This document shows positions 27,338 through 35,447 of a stretch of DNA of 64,000 nt, in pieces. The position numbers were made by a program, and so were the translations under genes. Numbering within the stretch: position 1 is the stretch's first letter; every line of letters begins with the position of its first letter. The stretch is from contig DUUM01000251.1 of the NCBI GenBank assembly GCA_012841565.1, positions 1 to 64,000 on the forward strand, in the 5' to 3' direction. The DNA is from Candidatus Epulonipiscium sp. Lineage in GTDB: Bacteria > Bacillota_A > Clostridia > Lachnospirales > Cellulosilyticaceae. The notes below the pieces were generated by a model, which worked only from the letters and a program-made list of their open reading frames with translations, was not told where the DNA came from and did not search any database.

Positions 27338-27368
27338 GAATCAAATTGGACTTTAATTTGATTCTTTT
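27338..27368 (+). terminator. Rho-independent terminator
   Basis: GAATCAAATT (27338-27347) pairs with AATTTGATTC (27355-27364), then TTTT. It separates the inducible transporter/yxeA unit from the regulator-kinase pair, which has its own start region. Confidence 0.85.
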
Positions 27369-27418
27369 CATGTATAATAGAATAAATATGTAAACATTAA
27401 ATACTATAGAGGTGTTGT

Positions 27419-28132
27419 ATGAAAAATTTATCAAATAGTGAAAAGATATTGATAATAGATGATGAGGAAGATATCCTAAAGCTTTTATCCACGGTATTAA
27501 AAAGAGAAGGACTTGACAATATATATACAGCTGAGGACGCTGTAAGTGGATATGCATTATTTGAAAGGGTAGACCCTGATATCATTCTTTTAGATATCAT
27601 GCTACCAGATGGTGATGGATACGAAATATGTAAAAAAATTAGGCTGACATCCGATGTGCCTATCTTATTTATGTCTGCAAAGACTGAAGAAATAGATAGA
27701 GTACTAGGTTTTGCACTTGGCGGAGATGACTATATAACAAAGCCCTTTAGTCCTAAAGAAGTAGCCTATAGGGTAAAGGTAAATCTAAGAAGAACCAATC
27801 AAAAGGACGAAAAAAATCAAGAGACTATATATGAACTTGGATTATTTAAAATAGATGAGAAAAAAATTGAAGTTAGAAAAAATGGAGAATTAGTAGAATT
27901 GAAAGCCAAGGAATACAACATGCTTTTATATTTAGCTAAGCATCCCAATCAGATTCTAAGTAAGGAACAAATATGTTTTAATGTTTGGGGAGAGGATTAT
28001 ATTGGGTTTGATAACACTATAATGGTACACATAAGAAGGTTAAGGGAAAAGATTGAAGATGACCCCTCAAATCCTAAACATATTATTAATATAAAGGGAC
28101 TAGGTTATAAATTTGTCATAGAGGATGAATAG
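27419..28132 (+). CDS. OmpR-family response regulator of the BceAB-like module
   Basis: A 237-residue regulator. It has acidic residues D14/D15/E16, phosphoacceptor D59 (ILLDIMLPDGDG), K in ITKPFS, and a winged helix ending NIKGLGYKFVIEDE. GAGGTG precedes the ATG. The kinase follows two bases after. It is the natural activator for the 11-bp direct repeats before the transporter operon. The module order transporter-yxeA-regulator-kinase differs from B. subtilis yxdJKLM-yxeA, where the regulators come first. Confidence 0.92.
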   Translation: MKNLSNSEKILIIDDEEDILKLLSTVLKREGLDNIYTAEDAVSGYALFERVDPDIILLDIMLPDGDGYEICKKIRLTSDVPILFMSAKTEEIDRVLGFALGGDDYITKPFSPKEVAYRVKVNLRRTNQKDEKNQETIYELGLFKIDEKKIEVRKNGELVELKAKEYNMLLYLAKHPNQILSKEQICFNVWGEDYIGFDNTIMVHIRRLREKIEDDPSNPKHIINIKGLGYKFVIEDE

Positions 28133-28134
28133 GA

Positions 28135-29547
28135 ATGAACTTAAAAATAACGGGAAGGTTTATTTTAACAGTAGTATTTATAACCATTATGGTATCTATT
28201 ATTAATATAAGTGTGGGCATTGGTTTTATTATCAATGGCGTAACAAATAAAGATAATGAAATAAGTGAAATGAATGATTCTTCACCGGAAGATTTTACGA
28301 GTGAATTTAATAAGTATTTGATGATAAATCAAAGCGCAGTATCTATTTATGAGGATGGAAAAGAAATATTAGAAAATGAAGATGTTTGGTTGCAGGTTTT
28401 AAATGCTGCTGGAAATGAGGTTTATAGTTATAATAAGCCCGTTGATGTTAGGGAAAGTTACACTCCCATGGAATTGATTCATGCCTATAAATACGCCTTG
28501 CCAGAGAGTATGTCTACTATATTTATAGGAGAAAAGGTTTTTGATGACATAAATTATAGTTATATTTTAGGATTTCCTTTTGAGAAAATAAAAAGAAATG
28601 TTATTTCTTATGATATTTATGAAGTAGTAGAAAGAATAAGAAAAGGGATCTATATCATTTTACTGATAGATATTCCTATTGCTTTGATATTTGGGTATCT
28701 ATTTAGCAGAAAACTTACAAAGCCTTTAATTGGTATTATAAATGATATTGAAATCCTTTCACAAGGAAAATATGATTTACAAAGAGATGACCAAGGGCTC
28801 TATAAGCAAGTATATAAAACAATCAATAATTTATCTACAAAACTAAGAAGTAATGAGGAAACAAGAAGAAACTTAGACACAATGAGGGAAGAATGGATAT
28901 CGAATATTTCTCATGATATAAAAACTCCTTTAGTATCCATAAAGGGATTTGCTGAGATTTTAGCCAATGTAGAATATAATTTTACAGATGAGGAAATAAG
29001 AGACTATGGGAATATAATAGAAAGCAAGTCTAATTATATCAAAGAACTTATAGATGATTTGAATCTTAGTACTAGATTGAAAAGTAAATTCTTAACCCTT
29101 GATTCTAAAAATACAAATATTGTGAGCTTAGTTAGGGAAGTAGTCATAGATATCTTAAATAATCCTAATACTAACAATATAAATATTGGGTTTACTGCAG
29201 AAAGAGAGATTATTGAAAAGAAGATTGATAAAGTGCTGATAAAAAGAGTAATCAATAATATTGTATATAACGCCATAGTGCATAATAATGAGGATGTATC
29301 TATAGATGTTAAGATAGAAGAAAAGGAAAACATCCATATATTTATTATTGATAACGGTAAGGGGATAGAGGAACAGGAAATCAAACATATATTTGATAGA
29401 TATTATAGGGGAACAAACACAGGAGTAAAACACAAAGGATCAGGACTTGGAATGGCTATAGCAAAAGATATTGTTGAAAGCCATAATGGCTCTATCAAGA
29501 TAAAAAGCCAATTAGGGGTAGGAACTGAAATAGAAGTAATCCTATAA
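28135..29547 (+). CDS. Sensor histidine kinase with extracellular domain
   Basis: A 470-residue kinase with two membrane segments (residues ~8-32 and ~170-190), an extracellular domain of about 130 residues, HAMP, H260 in SNISHDIKTPLVSIKG, N-box (INNIVYNAIVHN), DNGKGI and a G-box (GSGLGMAIAKDI). A sizeable sensor domain sets it apart from the short intramembrane BceS kinases, although it is paired with a BceAB-type transporter. It may sense its ligand directly. Partner: the regulator at 27419. Confidence 0.9.
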   Translation: MNLKITGRFILTVVFITIMVSIINISVGIGFIINGVTNKDNEISEMNDSSPEDFTSEFNKYLMINQSAVSIYEDGKEILENEDVWLQVLNAAGNEVYSYNKPVDVRESYTPMELIHAYKYALPESMSTIFIGEKVFDDINYSYILGFPFEKIKRNVISYDIYEVVERIRKGIYIILLIDIPIALIFGYLFSRKLTKPLIGIINDIEILSQGKYDLQRDDQGLYKQVYKTINNLSTKLRSNEETRRNLDTMREEWISNISHDIKTPLVSIKGFAEILANVEYNFTDEEIRDYGNIIESKSNYIKELIDDLNLSTRLKSKFLTLDSKNTNIVSLVREVVIDILNNPNTNNINIGFTAEREIIEKKIDKVLIKRVINNIVYNAIVHNNEDVSIDVKIEEKENIHIFIIDNGKGIEEQEIKHIFDRYYRGTNTGVKHKGSGLGMAIAKDIVESHNGSIKIKSQLGVGTEIEVIL

Positions 29548-29587
29548 TTAAAGATTAATGTTATTCATAAAGAAAGATGGGAGTACT

Positions 29588-30526
29588 ATGAGAACAAAGC
29601 AACATAAGTTAATATTTACCACGTTAATAATCTATACAGCCTTAATATTATTTTTTCTATTTTTTAGTTTTGGTAGGCTTGATGTAGCAGCAGTCAATCA
29701 GGAATATCGATTTAATTTAATACCGAGGAATCTTTATTTAAGATTTCCAACTATCTCAGATTTGGAATATTTTCAAAGTTGGTTTTTCAACATTGGTAAT
29801 TTTGCGGGATTTATACCTTTTGGTATATTGATTCCTATACTATATCGTTGCAAATTTTTTAGGTTTATTTCATTGTTTTTCTTGTCAATTCTGATCATAG
29901 AAACTGTGCAAATGCTAACTTTTCTTGGTAGCTTTGATATTGATGATGCAATTGTGAATACATTAGGTGCAGCAGTAGGATTTTGTGCATATAAGATAGG
30001 TTTTCGTTTCACCAATATTTGGAATAAGTTTGCTGTCACGATTATGTCAGTTGTTATCCTTTCAATAGCAGTAATAGGCTCTTCCGAGTTGCTAAACAGG
30101 TTTTTCGTAAAAGTAGAGGGGCCTGCTATAGCTTTGAATCAAATGGAAGTAGATGGAAGTGTGCCACTAGATAAAAATCTCCAAAGCTTTAAAATTGGAC
30201 AAGAAGAAATTGAACCGAAAATAAACTTGTATAGTAGCGAAGGTAATAATATTGAAATGTTTACATATGCATTTGGTGGAAAAGATATTATGCTCTCTTT
30301 AAACTATGGGATTACTGATAATGCTAGTGACTATGATAGTGAGATGATTATTTCTGCTGATGGGAATGTGTTGAGCACCTATTTTATAGACAAAGAATAT
30401 AGAGACCCAATCTCAGGATCTTCTGAATATAATATGGAAAAGGTAAATGAACTTACAATAACAATTAAAGGGGATGTAAAGGTATGGGATGTTACATTTA
30501 GAGAAATAAAATATTGGTGGAAGTAA
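29588..30526 (+). CDS. VanZ-like family membrane protein
   Basis: A 312-residue protein. Residues 1-~180 hold five membrane helices with the VanZ pattern (FNLIPR, NIGNFAGFIPFGILIP, IETVQMLTFLGSFDIDDAIVNTLGAAVGF). The C-terminal ~130 residues form an extracellular domain of unknown fold. ATG 29588 has GGGAG upstream; an earlier ATG at 29558 lacks one. VanZ of Enterococcus gives low-level teicoplanin resistance, but most homologues are uncharacterised. The position among envelope-stress modules fits an envelope-protective role. Confidence 0.88.
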   Translation: MRTKQHKLIFTTLIIYTALILFFLFFSFGRLDVAAVNQEYRFNLIPRNLYLRFPTISDLEYFQSWFFNIGNFAGFIPFGILIPILYRCKFFRFISLFFLSILIIETVQMLTFLGSFDIDDAIVNTLGAAVGFCAYKIGFRFTNIWNKFAVTIMSVVILSIAVIGSSELLNRFFVKVEGPAIALNQMEVDGSVPLDKNLQSFKIGQEEIEPKINLYSSEGNNIEMFTYAFGGKDIMLSLNYGITDNASDYDSEMIISADGNVLSTYFIDKEYRDPISGSSEYNMEKVNELTITIKGDVKVWDVTFREIKYWWK

Positions 30527-30595
30527 CAATCTAATTTAGATATCTACAAATGTTAACGCCGGCTAAGTTTGTTAGTACACAGGTGGAGGAGTAGG

Positions 30596-31142
30596 ATGAA
30601 TAAAATATTGGTTGTCGAAGATGAAAAAATTTTACGTGAAGTGATAATAGACTATCTAATCGAAGGTGGATACCTAGCACTAGAGGCTGCAGATGGAGAA
30701 AAAGCTTTAGAATTATTTGAAGGGAATTCTGTAGATTTAATTATACTAGATATTGGTTTGCCAGGGATTGATGGTTGGTCAGTATGTCGCAGAATTCGGA
30801 AGGATTCTAATGTTCCTATAATAATTTTGACTGCTCGCTCGGATGAGGATGACTCCCTTATGGGATATGAGCTCGGAGCCGATGATTATTTAATCAAACC
30901 ATATAGCCCGCGGATTCTAATGGCAAAAGTGAAACGATTCCTTCAAAAGGACTTGGGGGCTATGGATGAAATACTTATATCGGTGAACGGAATTGTAATA
31001 AATATGGGGTTATGATTTTTATGGTGATGAAAGAACAGTAAACAGTCATATTAGAAATCTTCGTGCTAAGCTAGGCAGCAAAGGCAGTTGTATTGCTACG
31101 GTTATACGTTCGGGATATAAATTTTCAGAGGGGCAGCTATGA
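30596..31142 (+). pseudogene. Response regulator with deleted DNA-binding domain
   Basis: The receiver is intact (E8/D9/E10, D52 in LDIGLPG, K in LIKPYS) and reads to LISVNGIVINMGL, then a TGA. About 50 residues of the winged helix are missing. The end of that domain is still readable in another frame (YDFYGDERTVNSHIRNLRAK ... VIRSGYKFSEGQL), and its TGA overlaps the ATG of the kinase (ATGA). The original gene was thus coupled to the kinase and later suffered an internal deletion with a frameshift. A receiver-only product of about 139 residues could still be made, so the kinase may phosphorylate a DNA-blind protein. Confidence 0.85.
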
Positions 31143-32752
31143 AAAAAAGCATTGTTTTTAAATGGTTTGTGCTAACAGTTTTATTATTTGCCTCAACGTT
31201 TCTATTTATTGGAACTATGCAAAATTATTTTTTTGAGAAGTATTACATAAACAATAAATCAGATATTCTTAGAAAAAACATGAGTGAATACGTTAGCCTA
31301 GCAGCTGAAAAGGGATCAGAAGCAGCATCTTTAGAACTATATAGGAATAATAACATATGGGTCACAAAGCTGGATAAGAGTGGATTTATTGATGATGAGG
31401 TAATTATTGATGCAGTAAATATTGCAGATGATAAGGTACCCTATTTAATACAAACAAATGTTGCAGGATTTGCAGATTTAAACATTGCTAACAAACTGCA
31501 TGGGCCTAGTGCGGATAAAGCATATAGCCATCTTAATACTGGTCTATATAGGGGAACTATAACGAAAACTGTTTTCCCAGAACGAATGGAAGATATTTCT
31601 TTTCCTTACAATGAAGGTTATTTTTTGAAACAGGTAAAGCAATTTCAAGTTAGTCTGCTAGCTGATAATGGGAAACCCATTCAAGATATAGAAGAACTTA
31701 CTATAACAGAAAATTTTGCAGAATATAAGATAATTATTAAACCTATTATTGAAAATGATGAAAATGGATATATTTTTGCTATGATTTCTCTCCAACCAGT
31801 AGATGAGGCAATTTCGATTATGCGTCAATATTATCCTTATTATTTTGGATTTACCTTTCTATGCATTATAGTTTTGGCATTTGTTTTTTCTAAGTGGCTA
31901 ACAAAACCACTGATAGCTATTAACAAGATAACAGAAAAAATAGCAAACATGGATTTTACGGAAAAGCTGCCGGTGCGTTCTGCAGATGAAATTGGTCAGT
32001 TATCCAAAAATATTAATTACCTGTCGAACCAGGTGGAAACATATATTGGTGGGCTTGAACAAGATCTCGATAAAGAGAGGAGATTGGAAACTATACGGAA
32101 GGAATTTATTGCTGGGGTATCTCATGAACTGAAAACGCCTCTTGCTATTATGAAAAGTTGTCTATCTATTCTAAAAGACGGAATTGCAGCTGAAAAAAGG
32201 GAATATTATTTTCAGGCTATGGAAGACGAAATAGAGCGAACAGATTTGCTAGTTGTTAATATGCTAGATTTGGCCAAGTTTGAATCTGGTACCTATAAGC
32301 CAGAATTGGTTCCTTTTGAAATAGACAAGGCAATTATCGAGGTATGCAGGTCCTTGATTGAGCAAATAAAGGAGAAAAATCTATCTCTTACATTAAATAT
32401 TTGTTCTCAAATGGTAGTGGGACATAGGGGGCTAATTAGTCGTGTTATTACTAATTTTCTAAGTAATGCAATTCGGCATACTGAGAATGGACATACAATC
32501 GCAATTACTGTAAAGTGCAATAAACATACAGCAGAAATCAGCGTAGAAAATCAGGGGAAGCACATATCAGAAGAAGATAGGAAGAAGATATGGGACCAAT
32601 TCTACCGCGTAGAGTTACGGACAAGCAAAGTAAGTACGGGTCTTGGACTTTCCATATCCAAGGAAATACTGGAGCTTCATAATTCAATTTATAGTGTAGA
32701 AAATACGAAAGATGGCGTCCGATTTTTCTTTACACTACCCATACAGCTATGA
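31139..32752 (+). CDS. Sensor histidine kinase (orphaned partner)
   Basis: A 537-residue kinase with two membrane segments (residues ~7-25 and ~238-255), a long extracellular domain, HAMP (KPLIAINKITEKIANMDF), H329 in AGVSHELKTPLAIMKS, N-box (ITNFLSNAIRHTENGH) and a G-box (STGLGLSISKEI); the DxGxG box is ENQGKH. Its cognate regulator upstream has lost its DNA-binding domain. It appears full length and uninterrupted. Confidence 0.9.
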   Translation: MKKSIVFKWFVLTVLLFASTFLFIGTMQNYFFEKYYINNKSDILRKNMSEYVSLAAEKGSEAASLELYRNNNIWVTKLDKSGFIDDEVIIDAVNIADDKVPYLIQTNVAGFADLNIANKLHGPSADKAYSHLNTGLYRGTITKTVFPERMEDISFPYNEGYFLKQVKQFQVSLLADNGKPIQDIEELTITENFAEYKIIIKPIIENDENGYIFAMISLQPVDEAISIMRQYYPYYFGFTFLCIIVLAFVFSKWLTKPLIAINKITEKIANMDFTEKLPVRSADEIGQLSKNINYLSNQVETYIGGLEQDLDKERRLETIRKEFIAGVSHELKTPLAIMKSCLSILKDGIAAEKREYYFQAMEDEIERTDLLVVNMLDLAKFESGTYKPELVPFEIDKAIIEVCRSLIEQIKEKNLSLTLNICSQMVVGHRGLISRVITNFLSNAIRHTENGHTIAITVKCNKHTAEISVENQGKHISEEDRKKIWDQFYRVELRTSKVSTGLGLSISKEILELHNSIYSVENTKDGVRFFFTLPIQL

Positions 32753-32775
32753 AGAATTTTCATAGCTGTTTTTTT
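32743..32775 (+). terminator. Rho-independent terminator overlapping the kinase stop
   Basis: ACAGCTATGAA (32743-32753) pairs with TTCATAGCTGT (32759-32769), followed by a run of T. The TGA stop of the kinase lies in the left arm. Confidence 0.9.
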
Positions 32776-32871
32776 GAGCAAAATTAGTACCTAAACTTTA
32801 TCTTATCTGCACCTGTTCTGCATCTTGATGATGTAATATTTATATATCAAATAAAGAAAAGAGGTATTTAC

Positions 32872-33477
32872 ATGAAAAAATTAATGAGTAGTTTTCTGAT
32901 AGCTATACTGCTGGTTGGTGTAACTGGCTACGAAAATAAAATTTCAGAAAATGATGTAGAAGTTGCGTTTGAAAATAGTGTATTTATGGGGGATTCCATT
33001 ACTGAAGGTTTTGCTTTTAATGAAATACTGCCAAGAGAATCTGTAATAGCTGGGGCTGGAACCACAGCAGGTTTTATCTATGATGATATTGACGATCTAG
33101 TTGAAAAGAAACCAGAGAATATCTTTATCATGCTGGGATCAATAGATATCCTCATGCCTGTGGATGATCCTAAAGAATTATTTAGAAATGACTTAACAAA
33201 ATTAATCAACACAATAAAAGAGGAACTACCTGAAGGTAAAATATATCTCCAATCCATTACACCTGTAACACAGGAGGCATTAAAAGAAGAATCCCGCTAT
33301 GAAAGGATAGATGAATATAATGAAGTTTTAAAGGAGTTGGCGGGCAATTTATCAGTTAATTATATAGACATTGGAAAATTATTAAAAGAAAATCCTGATT
33401 TATATGCCGAGGATGGCATTCATTTCAAGAAAGAATTTTATCAGCTGTGGTTGGATAATCTTCTTAAATTAATGTAG
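32872..33477 (+). CDS. SGNH/GDSL esterase-like protein, probable polysaccharide O-acetylation partner
   Basis: A 201-residue protein with an N-terminal hydrophobic signal and an SGNH hydrolase domain: block I FMGDSITEGF, block III MLGSIDILMP (where GxND would have N, here S-I-D), and block V ED GIHF with the catalytic D and H. The signal ends GVTGY where a lipobox would have GC, so a lipid-anchoring cysteine may have been lost. Downstream is an MBOAT acyltransferase and a DHHW protein, the set used to O-acetylate extracellular polysaccharides. Confidence 0.82.
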   Translation: MKKLMSSFLIAILLVGVTGYENKISENDVEVAFENSVFMGDSITEGFAFNEILPRESVIAGAGTTAGFIYDDIDDLVEKKPENIFIMLGSIDILMPVDDPKELFRNDLTKLINTIKEELPEGKIYLQSITPVTQEALKEESRYERIDEYNEVLKELAGNLSVNYIDIGKLLKENPDLYAEDGIHFKKEFYQLWLDNLLKLM

Positions 33478-33489
33478 AGGGAAGGAGCA

Positions 33490-34896
33490 ATGGTTTTTAG
33501 TAGCCTGCTTTTCACATTTGCTTTTTTACCAGTTACAATAATTCTATATTATTCCTTAGGAAAGTATTTAAGGAATATTGTCCTACTTACTGCAAGCCTA
33601 TTTTTCTATGCATGGGGAGAGTCGGTCTATGTGGTATTGATGTGCGGTTCCATAATGATTAATTATTGTATAGGAATGATCTTAGGTAGAGATGATACCA
33701 GTAGACGAAACAGGAAGCTTTTTTTTATAATAAGTCTGATGTTTAATTTAGGTTGTCTTGCTTATTTTAAATACTTCGGTATGATCATAAATACAATATC
33801 ATCAATTGGTAGTTGGAATTTGAATGTGGGAATACCGACGCTTCCCATAGGAATTTCGTTTTACACTTTTCAAACACTATCTTATGTGATTGATGTATAC
33901 AGAAGAAAAATAAAGTCGCAGAAAAGCCTGATTCTTTTTGCTCTTTATATCACTATGTTCCCCCAGCTTGTGGCTGGGCCAATTGTAAACTATGCGGACA
34001 TTGAGTCTCACCTAGCTGATAGGAGTATGACATACAAAAAGTTTTACACTGGGGTGCACCGCTTCCTATGTGGGCTAGCAAAAAAAGTGCTTCTTGCCAA
34101 TAATATAGGAATGTTATGGGATGAAGTAAAAATCATGCCTAACACAGAAATTTCAGTACTCATGGCATGGGCTGGAATTATTGCCTTTACATTGCAGATT
34201 TATTTTGATTTTAGTGGATATTCAGATATGGCTATAGGTTTGGGAGGAATGTTTGGATTCGATTTCAAAGAAAATTTCCAGTATCCATATATTTCGCAAA
34301 GTATCTCGGAATTTTGGCGGAGATGGCACATATCTCTCGGATCATGGTTTAAGGAATACGTATATATTCCTCTTGGCGGGAGCCGTATGGGTAAGTGGAA
34401 ACTGATACGGAACCTCTTCATCGTATGGTTTTTCACAGGTATATGGCATGGTGCAAGTTGGAGTTTTGTGTTATGGGGGCTTTATTTTGGAATTTTAATA
34501 TTAATAGAAAAATTGTTTTTGGAGAAACGTATGTTAGGGTGGCCAAAGGCTATCCGCCATATATACATGTTGCTGTTTGTCGTGATAGGCTGGGTGTTTT
34601 TTGAATTTACCAACCTGACAGGTATATTGAATTTTTTACGTATCATGTTTGGAGTGGGAGGAAATTTATTTATAGATAATCAAGGAATTCTGAAGCTAAA
34701 AAATTATGTCGTCTTATATATAATTTGTATCACTGCTGCTTCACCTTGGCCGAAGAAATTTGTATTAATATTTCAAAAAAAGCATTTTGCTATTTACAGA
34801 TTAGCAGCAAACCTTTATTATTGTGTACTAATAATTTTGGTTACGGCATATATGGTTGCTTCAACCTATAATCCATTTATATATTTTCGATTTTGA
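33490..34896 (+). CDS. MBOAT-family O-acyltransferase (AlgI/DltB-like)
   Basis: A 468-residue protein with about 11 hydrophobic helices. Family marks are FQTLSYVIDVYRRK, FPQLVAGPIVNYADI, YFDFSGYSDMAIGLG, ISEFWRRWHISLGSWFKEYVYIPLGGSR and the catalytic histidine in WFFTGIWHGASWSFVLWG. AlgI-type proteins pass acetyl groups across the membrane to polysaccharide acetyltransferases. It starts 12 bases after the SGNH gene and belongs to that operon. The acceptor polymer is unknown. Confidence 0.93.
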   Translation: MVFSSLLFTFAFLPVTIILYYSLGKYLRNIVLLTASLFFYAWGESVYVVLMCGSIMINYCIGMILGRDDTSRRNRKLFFIISLMFNLGCLAYFKYFGMIINTISSIGSWNLNVGIPTLPIGISFYTFQTLSYVIDVYRRKIKSQKSLILFALYITMFPQLVAGPIVNYADIESHLADRSMTYKKFYTGVHRFLCGLAKKVLLANNIGMLWDEVKIMPNTEISVLMAWAGIIAFTLQIYFDFSGYSDMAIGLGGMFGFDFKENFQYPYISQSISEFWRRWHISLGSWFKEYVYIPLGGSRMGKWKLIRNLFIVWFFTGIWHGASWSFVLWGLYFGILILIEKLFLEKRMLGWPKAIRHIYMLLFVVIGWVFFEFTNLTGILNFLRIMFGVGGNLFIDNQGILKLKNYVVLYIICITAASPWPKKFVLIFQKKHFAIYRLAANLYYCVLIILVTAYMVASTYNPFIYFRF

Positions 34897-34916
34897 ACAG
34901 GAGGATTGATATGTGA

Positions 34917-35187
34917 ATGAATAATAAAAAAGAATTTGTGATTATACAAAATATCCTAGATATGGTTCCACTTTTATTTATACTTAGTGTGTTAATATTG
35001 CACCTAGCCCTACCGAATAAAACTTTTTCAAAAGAGGAGCGGCGTTACTTAACACAGTGGCCAGCTCTTCATATTGAAAAAATATTAAATGGTAGTTATG
35101 GTGCAACAGTTGAATCATATTTTTTAGATCAGTTCCCTTTTCGAAATTTTTGGGTTCATATTCAGGAAAGTGCTTCATTTTCAATAT
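34917..35187 (+). pseudogene. DHHW (AlgJ/AlgX-like) protein, truncated
   Basis: About 90 codons remain: an N-terminal membrane anchor (PLLFILSVLILHLAL) and the start of the DHHW domain, with FSKEERRYLTQWP and VESYFLDQFPFRNFW. Proteins of this family are usually near 350-400 residues and carry the acetyltransferase active site, which is absent here. The frame runs into a duplicated piece of the YczE-like gene and stops. The operon SGNH-MBOAT-DHHW is therefore broken at its last gene by the rearrangement that put the alpha-galactosidase here. Confidence 0.85.
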
Positions 35188-35293
35188 TGTAGAATTGGTA
35201 CCGATCTAATTAGCACAAGTATAGGCTTTATGCTTGTGCTACCGTTGGCGTGGGTACACTCGTTACTGCATTTTTTAGGGGACCAATTATTTC
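35178..35293 (+). repeat. Duplicated fragment of the YczE-like gene
   Basis: These 116 bases match 16587-16703, within the YczE-like gene, with about a dozen substitutions and one deleted base. The match then jumps at a shared ATTTC to the leader of the cellulase gene (16863 onward, corresponding here from 35289). The sequence between 16703 and 16863, including hairpin copy C, is missing here. Confidence 0.9.
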
Positions 35294-35351
35294 GATTTTA
35301 ATGGGTGAAAAACAGAGAAACGATTAAGCTATGCTATTTTTACATTGTAGG

Positions 35352-35428
35352 TTGAAAAGGGGCTAAAATAGAGATAGAATTAGATTAGAGTATCCACACA
35401 AATACAAAACAGTTATCGAGCTGAAAGT
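35352..35428 (+). promoter_or_regulatory. Promoter-leader cassette, copy D
   Basis: TTGAAA (35352-35357), 17 bp, TAGAAT (35375-35380), AAATACAAAACAGTT (35400-35414) with a weakened stem, and ATCGAGCTGAAAGT (35415-35428). It is most similar to cassette C and arrived with the YczE fragment. It drives the alpha-galactosidase gene. Confidence 0.72.
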
Positions 35429-35447
35429 TTAAAAGGAGGATGTTATA

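Noticed and set aside
34395..34604. Plus-strand frame within the MBOAT gene
   Set aside because: It overlaps highly conserved MBOAT motifs in another frame and has no ribosome site.
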